DNA of 64,000 nucleotides from Methanolobus psychrophilus R15. Its GTDB lineage: Archaea > Halobacteriota > Methanosarcinia > Methanosarcinales > Methanosarcinaceae. Location of the stretch: the NCBI GenBank assembly GCA_000306725.1, contig CP003083.1, positions 682,001 to 746,000 on the forward strand, read 5' to 3'. Positions 53,898 to 63,450 of the stretch are shown one piece after another. The notes under the pieces were generated by a model. The model did not search any database. It saw nothing but the letters and a program-made list of their open reading frames with translations, and had not been told where the DNA came from. The position numbers and the translations under genes were made by a program. Position 1 is the stretch's first letter; the number at the start of each line of letters is the position of its first letter.

Positions 53898-54953
53898 ATG
53901 ATTATTATGGAAGAACTGATCACTAAATTATCAAATGCACACGGCATATCCGGCAGCGAAGGGAACATCCGGGCAATCCTTGAAGAGGAACTCAGACCCT
54001 ATGTGGACGAAATGAGAGTGGACAAGATGGGTAATCTCATCACGGTCAAAAAAGGCGATGGCCCATCAATTATGCTTGCTGCACACATGGACGAGATCGG
54101 GCTCATGGTCAAGTATATCGACGACAAGGGCTTCCTCAGGTTTGTCAAGATCGGAGGATGGTTCGATCCCACCCTGCACAGCCAGAGGGTAATTGTACAT
54201 ACCGAGAAAGGTCCCATACCAGGAGTCATCGGATCAAAGCCTCCGCATGTCATGAAGGATGAGGACAGGAAGAAACCGGTCAATGCGGATGATATGTTCA
54301 TTGATGTAGGTGCTAACGACAAGGAAGATGCACTGAATATGGGAATCATTATAGGTACCCCTGTTTCCATGGACCGTGAGGTCAAAAAGCTCGCAAACGG
54401 GAAGATAACCGGAAAGGCCTTTGATAACAGGGCAGGCTGTGCCATTATCATCGATGTCATGCGCCAGATATCAAAGATGGACATCAAAGCAACAGTCTAT
54501 GCAGTCGGTACAGTGCAGGAAGAAGTAGGCCTCAAGGGTGCCAGGACATCTGCATTCGGACTCAATCCCGACCTTGCCATAGCGATCGACACGACCATCC
54601 CTGGCGACCATCCGGGAATCGATAAGAAGGATTCAGTGCTGGACATCGGCAAAGGAGGAGCCATCACCATAGCAGATGCAGCAGGAAGAGGCTTGATCGC
54701 CGCACCGCAAGTGGTCAAATGGCTTACCGAGACAGCTAAGAAGAACGACATCCCATTCCAGACAGATGTCGGGGACGGTGGCACAACAGACGCCACAGCC
54801 ATCCACCTTACAAGGGAAGGCATTCCCTCCACCGTGGTCAGTGTTGCAACAAGGTACATCCATTCACCAGTAGAGGTCCTTGATGTTGCCGACCTGAAGC
54901 ATTGCTCAGACCTCATAGCAAAGGCAGTGCTCAGTGTGAATGACTATTTCTGA
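53898..54953 (+). CDS. M42 family metallopeptidase (TET-type aminopeptidase)
   Basis: 351 residues (348 if the second ATG at 53907 is used). Di-zinc site residues: His63 and Asp65 in AAHMDEIGLM, Asp in FDNRAGC, Glu-Glu in VQEEVGLKGA, Asp in AIDTTIPGD and His in RYIHSPVE. SNAHGISGSEGNIR is the family N-terminus. TET enzymes are cytosolic dodecamers that trim peptides from the N-terminus. Monocistronic; a short GGGT-TCAC-ACCC hairpin and T-run follow the stop. Confidence 0.92.
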   Translation: MIIMEELITKLSNAHGISGSEGNIRAILEEELRPYVDEMRVDKMGNLITVKKGDGPSIMLAAHMDEIGLMVKYIDDKGFLRFVKIGGWFDPTLHSQRVIVHTEKGPIPGVIGSKPPHVMKDEDRKKPVNADDMFIDVGANDKEDALNMGIIIGTPVSMDREVKKLANGKITGKAFDNRAGCAIIIDVMRQISKMDIKATVYAVGTVQEEVGLKGARTSAFGLNPDLAIAIDTTIPGDHPGIDKKDSVLDIGKGGAITIADAAGRGLIAAPQVVKWLTETAKKNDIPFQTDVGDGGTTDATAIHLTREGIPSTVVSVATRYIHSPVEVLDVADLKHCSDLIAKAVLSVNDYF

Positions 54954-55027
54954 GCGGATAGGGGGTTCACACCCTTTCTTTTTTATTTCTTGTCCTTCAA
55001 AAAAGGTATTTTCATAGTTTTTTTAGA

Positions 55028-55125
55028 CACAGATTTACACCGATTAACACGGATTACGGAAAAACAATAGTTCTCAGAATCTTTTTGGACCAAATCGGTG
55101 TAAATCAGCGTTAATCCGTGTGTGG
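55028..55125. repeat. Long imperfect inverted repeat (mini-element)
   Basis: Arm 1 at 55028-55057 contains GATTTACACCGATTAACACG. The complementary arm at 55092-55125 reads AATCGGTGTAAATC...GTTAATCCGTGTG. It is the second such element in the window (compare 42013). The rest of 54975-55300 holds a TATA-like ACATATATAG near 55243 for the next operon. Confidence 0.6.
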
Positions 55126-55323
55126 AATACAATCCCAGGAATTGCCTGGCAATTGTTAGATGAGAAGATTTTTGAAAGATGATTTCTTCAAACATCCTTA
55201 TAATCTGACATCACGTGAACAATCGTGATAGAATAATCGTCATACATATATAGCACTTCAGTATATCCCTCTACGCTGTTATTTGAACAGACAACAAATT
55301 GTGAGGGATTATATTATTTAAAA

Positions 55324-56786
55324 ATGTCCGGTTTTTAGACACGACTCTCAGAGACGGCGAACAGACACCAGGTGTAGCGCTCAGCAGCGATGACAAGGTA
55401 GCTATTGCCAGAAAGCTGGACGAACTGGGCGTGAATGTGATCGAGGCAGGCTCTGCCATCACATCCGAAGGTGAGCGCGAGTCCATCAGAGCCGTTGCAG
55501 CGGAAAGATTGAACGCCGAGATCTGCAGCTATTGCAGGATCATGAAGCAGGATGTGGATTTTGCCCTGGCGTGTAACGTGGATTCGATTCATCTCGTAGC
55601 GCCCGTATCCGACCTGCACATCCAGGTGAAACTGCGCAAGGACAGGGAGACCGTGAGGCAGATGGCTATTGAGACCACCGAGTATGCCAAAGAGCACGGC
55701 CTCATCGTAGAACTGAGCGGAGAGGATGCTTCAAGAGCAGATATGGATTTCCTCAAGTCCCTTTACATTGACGGTATACAGGCAGGCGCAGACAGATTAT
55801 GTTTCTGTGACACCGTAGGATTGCTTGTCCCGGAGCGGACAGATGCCATATTCAGGGATATGACATCTGCCATCAGCACACCCATTAGCATTCACTGCCA
55901 CGACGACTTCGGGCTTGGCACCGCGAACACCGTTGCAGCCCTTCGCGCAGGCGCCAGCCAGGCACATGTGACCATCAACGGCATCGGTGAAAGGTCTGGC
56001 AATACCTCGCTGGAAGAAGTGGTAATGACCATTGAGTGGTTATACAAGTGTAAGACCGGCATTAATACAAAAGAGATCTTCAAGACCTCAAGACTTGTGA
56101 GCAGGCTGACAGGCATACCCGTGGCCCCTAACAAATCCCTCGTCGGAGGGAATGCATTCACCCATGAGGCAGGTATCCATGTACATGGCCTCCTGGCAGA
56201 CACATCCACATACGAGCCCATCCGGCCCGAAGTCATAGGCAGGGAGCGCAAGATAGTACTTGGCAAACACGCGGGCAAAAGCTCGGTCACCCTTGCTGTA
56301 AAAGAAATGGGACTGACTGTTGATGACAGCCAGCTCCAGGAGATCCTCGACAGGATAAAGGAGCTTGGAGACCACGGAAAAAGAGTTACTGACGCAGACC
56401 TGCAGACCATTACAGAAACCGTGCTCAACATCCAGAGAGAGGCAAAGGTCGTCCTGGAAGAATACACAGTAGTTTCAGGCAACAGGGTCATACCGACAGC
56501 TTCTGTGAGAATGAGGGTGGATGGTGTAGAAGTCATAGAGGCAAGTGTGGGCGACGGACCTGTGGATGCAACCCTTGCCAGCATCAAGAAAGGTATCAAG
56601 AGCCTTGGTGATGTACAGCTGGAAGAGTACCATGTGGATGCTATCACCGGCGGCACCGATGCGCTTGTAGAAGTACTTGTAAAGCTCTCCAAGGACGGAA
56701 AGATGGTGACATCCAGAGGTGCACGAACAGATATTGTGATGGCGTCCGTGGAAGCCGTGCTCAACGGCATCAATCGCCTGATCTGA
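55324..56786 (+). CDS. leuA: 2-isopropylmalate synthase (LeuA; CimA possible), start disturbed
   Basis: About 485 residues. The conserved beginning (R)FLDTTLRDGEQTPGV is coded in frame, but upstream of it the frame has no ATG, GTG or TTG before a stop at 55302. ATGTCCGG at 55324 is one base out of frame: ATGGTCCGG would give MVRFLDTTLRDGEQ. Catalytic landmarks are the HCHDDFGLGTANTVAALRAGA metal motif, NGIGERSGNTSLEEVV and GGNAFTHEAGIHVHG. A C-terminal LeuA regulatory domain (from VVSGNRVIPTASV) follows. It condenses acetyl-CoA with 2-oxoisovalerate (LeuA) or pyruvate (CimA); the ilv neighbours fit both. First gene of a branched-chain amino acid operon. Confidence 0.82.
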
Positions 56787-56840
56787 AAACATATTTGCTT
56801 GCATACTCATTAAAAAAGTAATCATAATCAGAGGATTCAT

Positions 56841-58535
56841 ATGACCGGATCTACCGAAAGAATGACAGGAGCCAGAGCCCTCATCGAGTGCCTGTACAGG
56901 GAAGGAGTTGATACCATCTTCGGATACCCCGGAGGAGTTCTGCTCCCTATATACGATGAACTGTACAGTTCCAACATCCGCCACATACTGGTAAGGCACG
57001 AGCAGGCCGCCGCACATGCAGCGGAGGGGTATGCACGGGCCACTGGCAAGACAGGTGTCTGCCTTGCAACCTCAGGACCAGGAGCAACCAATCTGGTCAC
57101 AGGCATAGCGAACGCATACATGGATTCCATACCCATGGTAGCACTTACCGGGCAGGTGCCCAGTTCAATGATAGGTAACGACGCGTTCCAGGAAGCTAAC
57201 ATCACGGGCATAACCATGCCCATTACAAAGCACAACTACCTTGTACAGGATGTCAAGGAACTGCCAAGGATCATCAAAGAGGCTTTCCACATCGCATCCA
57301 CCGGGAGGCCCGGACCTGTACTTGTTGACCTGCCCAAGGACATTACAACAGATATGATCGATTTCTATTACCCGGACAAGGTGGAACTGAGAGGCTACAA
57401 CCCCACATATCAGGGAAATCTCCAGCAGATCAAGAAAGCCGCCGTAGAGATAGAGAGATCTTCAAAACCTGTGATATATGCAGGCGGAGGAGTGATCAGC
57501 GCAAATGCTGCTGCTGAACTGAAAAAACTTGCCGAGAAGATCCAGGCACCTGTGACCACAACCCTCACCGGCATGGGGGGTTTCCCTGGAAACCATCCCC
57601 TGTTCATCGGAATGCCGGGCATGCACGGCACAAAGTATGCGAATTACGCCATCCAGGAATCAGATCTGCTGATCGCTGTGGGTGTAAGGTTCGATGACAG
57701 GGTCACAGGTAAAATAAAATCCTTTGCCTCGAATGCAAAGATAATCCACATTGACATCGACCCTGCAGAGATATCAAAGAACGTGAAGGTCGACATACCC
57801 ATTGTAGGGGATGCAAAGTGGATACTTTCCCACATCATGAAGTACACAGGGAAATCCCAGTCAGAGGAATGGCTGGAAAAGATAGAAGGATGGAAGAAGC
57901 AATATCCCCTCCACTACATGGAACCTGCCGGGGACGAGATCAAGCCCCAGTATATCGTCGAGCAGATCAATGCAGTATGCCCCGATGCCATCGTAGTCAC
58001 AGAGGTCGGACAGCACCAGATGTGGGCTGCCCAGTATTTCAAATACACAGAGCCTAGGACCTTCATATCCTCAGGCGGGCTCGGGACCATGGGCTACGGG
58101 TTCCCTGCCGCCATAGGCGCAAAGGTAGCCAGGCCTGACAAGGTGGTCATCGATGTTTCAGGCGACGGTTCCTTCCAGATGAACTCGCAGGAGATGGCGA
58201 CCATCGTGCAGAACAATATCCCTGTCATCATTGCCATATTCAACAACGGATTCCTGGGCATGGTCAGGCAGTGGCAGGAGATATTCTACGGTAAGAGGTA
58301 TTCCTCTACCTGTATAAGAGACAGCGTCGACTTTGTCAAGCTTGCCGAAGCGTACGGTGCCCTGGGAATAAGGGCAACAAAACGTGATGAGGTCCGCCCT
58401 GCTATTGAAAAGGCCATCGCATCAGGCAGACCCACCCTTATTGACTTCATAGTTGAGTGCGAGGAAAATGTTTCACCCATGGTCCCGGCTGGTGCTGCTA
58501 TCAATGAAATACTTGACCTGGAGAGGAAAGAATGA
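56841..58535 (+). CDS. ilvB: Acetolactate synthase, large catalytic subunit
   Basis: 564 residues, three-domain ThDP enzyme. Catalytic Glu54 in [27 protein letters not shown], the FAD-binding middle domain (about 190-340; [11 protein letters not shown]) and the ThDP motif [16 protein letters not shown]...NN. It condenses two pyruvates, or pyruvate and 2-oxobutyrate, the first step to valine and isoleucine. Its stop overlaps ilvN by four bases (ATGA). Confidence 0.95.
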   Translation: MTGSTERMTGARALIECLYREGVDTIFGYPGGVLLPIYDELYSSNIRHILVRHEQAAAHAAEGYARATGKTGVCLATSGPGATNLVTGIANAYMDSIPMVALTGQVPSSMIGNDAFQEANITGITMPITKHNYLVQDVKELPRIIKEAFHIASTGRPGPVLVDLPKDITTDMIDFYYPDKVELRGYNPTYQGNLQQIKKAAVEIERSSKPVIYAGGGVISANAAAELKKLAEKIQAPVTTTLTGMGGFPGNHPLFIGMPGMHGTKYANYAIQESDLLIAVGVRFDDRVTGKIKSFASNAKIIHIDIDPAEISKNVKVDIPIVGDAKWILSHIMKYTGKSQSEEWLEKIEGWKKQYPLHYMEPAGDEIKPQYIVEQINAVCPDAIVVTEVGQHQMWAAQYFKYTEPRTFISSGGLGTMGYGFPAAIGAKVARPDKVVIDVSGDGSFQMNSQEMATIVQNNIPVIIAIFNNGFLGMVRQWQEIFYGKRYSSTCIRDSVDFVKLAEAYGALGIRATKRDEVRPAIEKAIASGRPTLIDFIVECEENVSPMVPAGAAINEILDLERKE

Positions 58536-59023
58536 GGCACACACTTTCAGTTCTGGTTGAGAACAGGCATGGGGTACTCGCAAGGGTCGCAGGCATGTTC
58601 GCAAGGAGAGGATATAACATTGACAGCCTGACTGTCGGGGTCACAGAAGACCCCACCATTTCCCGCATGACAATTGTGGTCAGGGGAGATGACCAAGTCC
58701 TCGAGCAGGTCACAAAACAGCTCAACAAGCTCATCGATGTCATCCGTGTCAGCGACCTTAAAGCAGAAGATACCGTTGAGAGGGAAATGGCACTGTTCAA
58801 AGTGAGTTCGGATGTCAACAACAGGTCCGAGATCATGCAGATAGTGGACATATTCCGCGCAAGGATAATCGACGTGGCTCCAAAGTCAATGATCGTGGAA
58901 GTGACGGGCGACGAAACCAAGATAGAGGCAATAGAGCAGCTCCTGCGTCCTTTCGGGATAAAGGAAATGGTCAGGACCGGCAAGGTCGCCCTGAGAAGAG
59001 GGGCGAAAGGTGTTTCAAGCTGA
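58532..59023 (+). CDS. ilvN: Acetolactate synthase, small regulatory subunit
   Basis: 163 residues: N-terminal ACT domain ([31 protein letters not shown], about 2-75) and the C-terminal ALS small-subunit domain ([10 protein letters not shown] to MVRTGKVAL). It binds valine and activates or inhibits IlvB. Translationally coupled to ilvB. Confidence 0.95.
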   Translation: MRHTLSVLVENRHGVLARVAGMFARRGYNIDSLTVGVTEDPTISRMTIVVRGDDQVLEQVTKQLNKLIDVIRVSDLKAEDTVEREMALFKVSSDVNNRSEIMQIVDIFRARIIDVAPKSMIVEVTGDETKIEAIEQLLRPFGIKEMVRTGKVALRRGAKGVSS

Positions 59024-59100
59024 AAGCACAGTTAACACCATATTTTTATTTACGGATAAGATTCATTCATATAAATATTCACATAAAGAGGTACTAGATA

Positions 59101-60108
59101 ATGGCACAGATGTTCTACGATAATGATGCAGACCTTACTGCACTGAAAGGGAAGAAAATAGCAGTTATGGGTTATGGAAGCCAGGGGCACGCCCAGGCAC
59201 AGAATCTTCATGACTCCGGCCTTGACGTGGTCGTGGGCTTAAGAAAGGGCAGCAAGCGCTGGAAACAGGCCGAGGATGATGGCCTTAAGGTCATGACAGT
59301 GGCAGATGCAGCAAAAGCTGCAGACATCATACAGATACTCCTGCCTGACGAGACACAGTCCCAGGTATATTACAGCGAGATCGAGCCAGGACTTGAAGCT
59401 GGGAATGCCATTGTGTTCTCACATGGATTCAACATCCATTACAACCAGATAGTGCCCCAGAAGGACATTGACGTCTACATGGTCGCACCAAAGAGCCCCG
59501 GGCACCTGGTCAGAAGAACCTACAGGGAAGGCGCAGGAGTCCCCGGACTTATCGCAGTTTACCAGGATGCCACAGGCAATGCAAAGAACCTTGCACTTGC
59601 ACACGCAAAGGGTGTCGGATGCACACGTGCCGGAGTATACGAGACAAGCTTCCGAGAGGAAACCGAGACCGATCTCTTTGGAGAGCAGGTCGACCTGTGT
59701 GGTGGAGTAGCCTCACTTATCAAGATGTCATTTGAAGTGCTGACCGAGGCAGGATACCAGCCTGAAATGGCATACTTTGAGACATGCCACGAGCTCAAGC
59801 TCATTATCGACCTTATCTACGAGGGCGGGCTTGAGAAGATGTGGTACTCCGTTTCCAACACTGCAGAATACGGCGGCATGACAGTGGGACCTAAGGTCAT
59901 TAACGAACTGTCCAGGGAAGCCATGTACGATGCATTGGAAAGGATCCAGAACGGAGAATTTGCCCGTGAGTTCGTGCTTGAAGGCAGGGCGAACAGGCCT
60001 GTGCTCACAGCCATGGAAAGGATGGACAGGGAACACCCCGTGGAAATCATCGGCAAGCAGATCAGAGCAAAGATGCCCTGGCTCAACAGCGGACTTAACG
60101 AAAAGTAG
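59101..60108 (+). CDS. ilvC: Ketol-acid reductoisomerase
   Basis: 335 residues, class I short form. NADP motif [17 protein letters not shown] (24-40), [20 protein letters not shown], the metal site [14 protein letters not shown] and [11 protein letters not shown]-type [15 protein letters not shown], all present. It converts acetolactate to dihydroxyisovalerate. An 80-base gap after ilvN contains ATATAAATATT (about 59070-59080) and AGAGGT before the ATG, so it may also be transcribed on its own. Confidence 0.95.
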   Translation: MAQMFYDNDADLTALKGKKIAVMGYGSQGHAQAQNLHDSGLDVVVGLRKGSKRWKQAEDDGLKVMTVADAAKAADIIQILLPDETQSQVYYSEIEPGLEAGNAIVFSHGFNIHYNQIVPQKDIDVYMVAPKSPGHLVRRTYREGAGVPGLIAVYQDATGNAKNLALAHAKGVGCTRAGVYETSFREETETDLFGEQVDLCGGVASLIKMSFEVLTEAGYQPEMAYFETCHELKLIIDLIYEGGLEKMWYSVSNTAEYGGMTVGPKVINELSREAMYDALERIQNGEFAREFVLEGRANRPVLTAMERMDREHPVEIIGKQIRAKMPWLNSGLNEK

Positions 60109-60173
60109 GCCTTCAGCCTGCATCTATTTCTATTTTTGATCTTAAAACATTGACCATTAACCGGAGGTTTGCA

Positions 60174-60698
60174 ATGCCAGGAACTATCGAGACGATTCTA
60201 TCAAGACGCAGCATACGGGAATTCACGCAAGCAAAGGTCCCAAGGGAAGACATCACCACCATCCTCAACGCAGGCAGATGGGCACCTTCGGGACTTAACA
60301 ACCAGCCATGGAAATTCATAGTCATCCAGCAGAAAGAGACAATGGAAAAGATGGCCGCGTGCACTCATTACAGCAAGGTCGTAAGCAATGCACCCCTGCT
60401 AATAGCTGTGTACCTTGATCGGGACACAATGTACAACCGGACAAAGGACCTGCAGGCCGTGGGCGCTGCCATACAGAATATGCTGCTTGCCTGCTGCGAG
60501 CTGGGGCTTGGAGCGGTCTGGCTTGGAGAGATATTGAACAACAAAGATAAAGTTAACTTGATTCTTAGTTGTCCCGAATCCATGGAGCTTATGGCCGTGC
60601 TTGCCATAGGGTATCCGGGAGAAAAAAATGCCAAATCCTCAAGAAAGCACATAAAAGATATCTGCTACGAAGAAAAGTATGCAGAAGAATGGAAGTAA
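60174..60698 (+). CDS. Nitroreductase family FMN oxidoreductase
   Basis: 174 residues from MPGTIETILSRRSIREF. The upstream in-frame ATG at 60150 is less likely because GGAGG sits eight bases before 60174. FMN-binding RRSIREF, AGRWAPSGLNNQPWKF and the GLGAVWLGEI loop are typical. It uses NAD(P)H to reduce nitro or quinone compounds or has another flavin role. Substrate cannot be told. It follows ilvC by 66 bases. Confidence 0.88.
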   Translation: MPGTIETILSRRSIREFTQAKVPREDITTILNAGRWAPSGLNNQPWKFIVIQQKETMEKMAACTHYSKVVSNAPLLIAVYLDRDTMYNRTKDLQAVGAAIQNMLLACCELGLGAVWLGEILNNKDKVNLILSCPESMELMAVLAIGYPGEKNAKSSRKHIKDICYEEKYAEEWK

Positions 60699-60713
60699 AA
60701 TATATGGAGGCTA

Positions 60714-60827
60714 GGAGACGAAGACAATGATTGTGGAGAAAGGAGGTATTTTTTTCGCAGACCCAACCAAAGAAGGGTTATGATTGCGATTTATTTCTAT
60801 TGTGTAGTATGGACAGTCTTCGTCTCC
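60714..60827. ncRNA. 114-base element with perfect 12-bp terminal inverted repeats (structured RNA or mini-transposon)
   Basis: GGAGACGAAGAC (60714-60725) and GTCTTCGTCTCC (60816-60827) pair without mismatch around 90 bases. Inside lies a possible 18-codon frame (60727-60783, MIVEKGGIFFADPTKEGL) with GGAG nine bases before it, and a small AACC/GGTT hairpin. No transposase or terminator T-run adjoins. Cannot be assigned to a known RNA family by eye. Confidence 0.4.
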
Positions 60828-60919
60828 AAATCATAGAATGTGTTCCATATATTTAAGTTTTTTTCAAATTTGGAGTAATACAAGATTGTTTGATTTAATG
60901 CTAAATCAAATTTGATTGA

Positions 60920-63253
60920 TTAATCCTTTTTTAACCTTCTGGAGACACACTGCCGGTTTATACACAACTCCCTTGCATCCTTATCTTTTTCCTTTATCCC
61001 CAGTTTCTTCCAGCCGCACTGCTCGCACTCACCGGCGATCGTCAGTTTGCCTTCTTTTGGAAGGGATTGCGTAAACCCGCACTTCTGGGTACATGCCAGA
61101 AAACGGGTATCCTTCATGGCAAGAATGAACATCGATCCCTCACATTTAGGGCAGGTACCTACGACATCTGGCGGGAAGCAAGCCTTCTCAAGCTCGCACG
61201 TAAAACACGGACCTATACCCACCGACCAGTAATACTTTGTACCCACTTTCAGGACAGCGATTCCCGACTTGTTGCACTGCTTCGACCTGGCTATTACAAG
61301 AGCACCCTCCTTAGGAAGCGGATAAGTCTTCCTGCAATCCGGATAACCGCTGCAGCCCACGAACCTGCCCTTGTCGGTCTTGACTATACGTAGCATCCGG
61401 CCACATTCAGGGCACTGGCCGATAAAGTTCTTCTTGTCAGCAGCAACCTGCTCATCGGTGATCGTCCCGGCCATTTTCCGGACTATCTGCTCCCTGTTTG
61501 TGATCAGATGTGAATACATATCCCGGATAAGCACGGAGCCCTCTTCAAGCGCACCCTCAAAGCCTTTTTTCCCATCCTCCACATCCTGGATAAGAGCCTC
61601 AATACGAGACCGGACATCAGGCTTCACAAGTATCGGAACCGTGGAGTCAAGAGCCTCCATAAGCGTAAACCCGGTATCAAGGATAGAGATGGTCTTGCCC
61701 TTTGTTTCAAAATATCCGCGTTTTTTGTTGGTCTCTATATGAGAGGGAGCTGTGGCTTTGGTGCCTATCCCGTATTTGTCCATCAGGGTCAGCAGCTCTG
61801 CCTCTGTCAGCCTTTTGGGAGGGGTTGTCTGTGATTTGGTATTGCTCAGTTTTTTGATCGCTATTTCCTCTTTCACAGCTATATCGGGAAGGAACTTGTC
61901 GTTCTTCGTCTCAAAGGGATATACGGCCAGCCAGCCTGCATTTTTCATTACAGAACCCGTGGCATCGAATATCTCTTCCTTGACGCTTATCTCAAGATGG
62001 GTCTTTTCAAAGATTGCAGGCTGCATGAGGTTGGCGAGGAAATGCCGGGCTACCAGATCATACACTTTCCAGGCATCAGGCATCCTTACACTTTTCTCGA
62101 CATCTGCTTTCGTAGCTGCCCGGATAGGATGTATGGGCGGGTGGTCATGCCCGTCACGTGTCCCGTTCCTGCATGTAATGGGCAGCCTGGAAAGAATGGC
62201 CATCGCATACTCCCGGTATTCCCCCGAAGCAAAGCCCAGGACCTTCATCTTAAAATCGAAATCATCTGCATACTTATTGGTCTCGGTCCTCGGATAGCTG
62301 GTAAAACCCGACAGATAAAGCTGCTCTGCGATCTCAAGGGCATTTTCCGGGCTTATCCCAAGGAACTTGGAAGCACGCTTGAGGAACTCAGTAGTATTAA
62401 GCGGATAAGGAGGACTTGTTATGGATTCCTTTACGCTTTTCTTTGCAAGGATTCCTGTTTTGGAGCCTTTTATACGGCTGAAGATCTCATCGGCCTTTGC
62501 CTTATCGTGGATATGACCACTGCGATGGGTACCCGTAAAATCGATGTTCGAATGGCTAAAGGTCCCCTCTATCTTCCAGAAGTCCTTTGACTTGAAATCA
62601 AGTATAAGTTTTTCACGCTCGTAAACGAACCCGCATGTAGGCGTCTGGCAGGGACCGATGGAAATGATATCCTTGGTACGCGCCCTTTGCTGGACTGCCA
62701 GAGTCAGGAACCGGGTGAAGGCTGCACCCATCTTAAGGTCCAGTATCTGACGTGCCTCTGCAGACATCGCAAGGTTGAAGTCCGGTTCCACAAGATTGCT
62801 AAATGCCTGTCTGATCTCGCTTTCGGACAGCGAGGAAAAACGTGCCCTTTTCACGGGGGACTTTGATACCTTCTCCGCAAGGGATTTGGCCTCAAAGCCA
62901 ATGTTCTCACCTTCCCGGTCAAAGTCACATGCAAGTATTATCTCATCGGCACCTTTTGAAACTAATGCTATGGCTGCTGCATAGGGCTGCTTGGTCACGT
63001 TCTTCACAGGAGGGGTATCAAGAAGCACTGCAGGATCGCAGCCACGCCAGTTGTTTAGTTCGGGAGGAAAATCATATCCCATGATATGACCTGATAGCCC
63101 CATTATCCTCCATTCCTTCCCATCTTTTTTGAAGTCGTATACCGGAATGCCCTCTATTGATGCCCGGTTGAACCCCCCTTCGCTCAGTATACCGGCAATC
63201 TGTGCCGCTGCTTTGTTCTTTTCCGTGAATACGACGATGGACATGCATGCCAT
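60920..63253 (-). CDS. topA: DNA topoisomerase I (type IA, archaeal TopA)
   Basis: 777 residues. Toprim domain with TEKNKAAAQIA (10-20) and the acidic metal triad D110-F-D112-R-E114 followed by GE116. Catalytic Tyr320 in GFTSYPRTETNKY. SIGPCQTPTCG and KYGIGTKATAPSHIE are other active-site strands. The C-terminal ~190 residues carry four cysteine zinc modules (CPECGRMLRIV...CSGYPDC; CFTCELEKAC; CPKC...CTQKC; CEQCGW...C). It relaxes negative supercoils. Start may be at MACM or three codons later. Single gene, leftward. Confidence 0.93.
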   Translation of the reverse strand: MACMSIVVFTEKNKAAAQIAGILSEGGFNRASIEGIPVYDFKKDGKEWRIMGLSGHIMGYDFPPELNNWRGCDPAVLLDTPPVKNVTKQPYAAAIALVSKGADEIILACDFDREGENIGFEAKSLAEKVSKSPVKRARFSSLSESEIRQAFSNLVEPDFNLAMSAEARQILDLKMGAAFTRFLTLAVQQRARTKDIISIGPCQTPTCGFVYEREKLILDFKSKDFWKIEGTFSHSNIDFTGTHRSGHIHDKAKADEIFSRIKGSKTGILAKKSVKESITSPPYPLNTTEFLKRASKFLGISPENALEIAEQLYLSGFTSYPRTETNKYADDFDFKMKVLGFASGEYREYAMAILSRLPITCRNGTRDGHDHPPIHPIRAATKADVEKSVRMPDAWKVYDLVARHFLANLMQPAIFEKTHLEISVKEEIFDATGSVMKNAGWLAVYPFETKNDKFLPDIAVKEEIAIKKLSNTKSQTTPPKRLTEAELLTLMDKYGIGTKATAPSHIETNKKRGYFETKGKTISILDTGFTLMEALDSTVPILVKPDVRSRIEALIQDVEDGKKGFEGALEEGSVLIRDMYSHLITNREQIVRKMAGTITDEQVAADKKNFIGQCPECGRMLRIVKTDKGRFVGCSGYPDCRKTYPLPKEGALVIARSKQCNKSGIAVLKVGTKYYWSVGIGPCFTCELEKACFPPDVVGTCPKCEGSMFILAMKDTRFLACTQKCGFTQSLPKEGKLTIAGECEQCGWKKLGIKEKDKDARELCINRQCVSRRLKKD

Positions 63254-63414
63254 TATGAGTTGATATTAGATAAGAGTTGAGCTTGCGGAGTGAAAGTAAT
63301 ATTATCATCGTGCCCTGTTGAAAGCTCCTAAAAAAATATACCATCCATATAACTTATTATTAGCATTATTATAAAATGTGTATACTTTGAGGTCTGTATA
63401 TAAAATGTCAACGA

Positions 63415-63434
63415 CTCCCGACTGAAGTCGAGAG
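63415..63434 (-). repeat. Right-end hairpin of the second tnpB element
   Basis: Minus strand CTCTCGAC-TTCA-GTCGGGAG (8 pairs, one wobble) then TCGTTGAC, 16 bases after the tnpB stop. Same stem length, loop TTCA and spacing as the hairpin at 45035-45054, with a different stem sequence. It is probably the omega-RNA 3' hairpin of this element. The DNA from 63254 to 63414 shows no gene. Confidence 0.5.
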
Positions 63435-63450
63435 CTTGCACTTCAAGTTC

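Noticed and set aside
55892-56773. Leftward open frame of 293 codons inside leuA
   Set aside because: Same reason: antisense to a conserved enzyme with all its motifs, and the translation is serine/threonine-rich without domain features.
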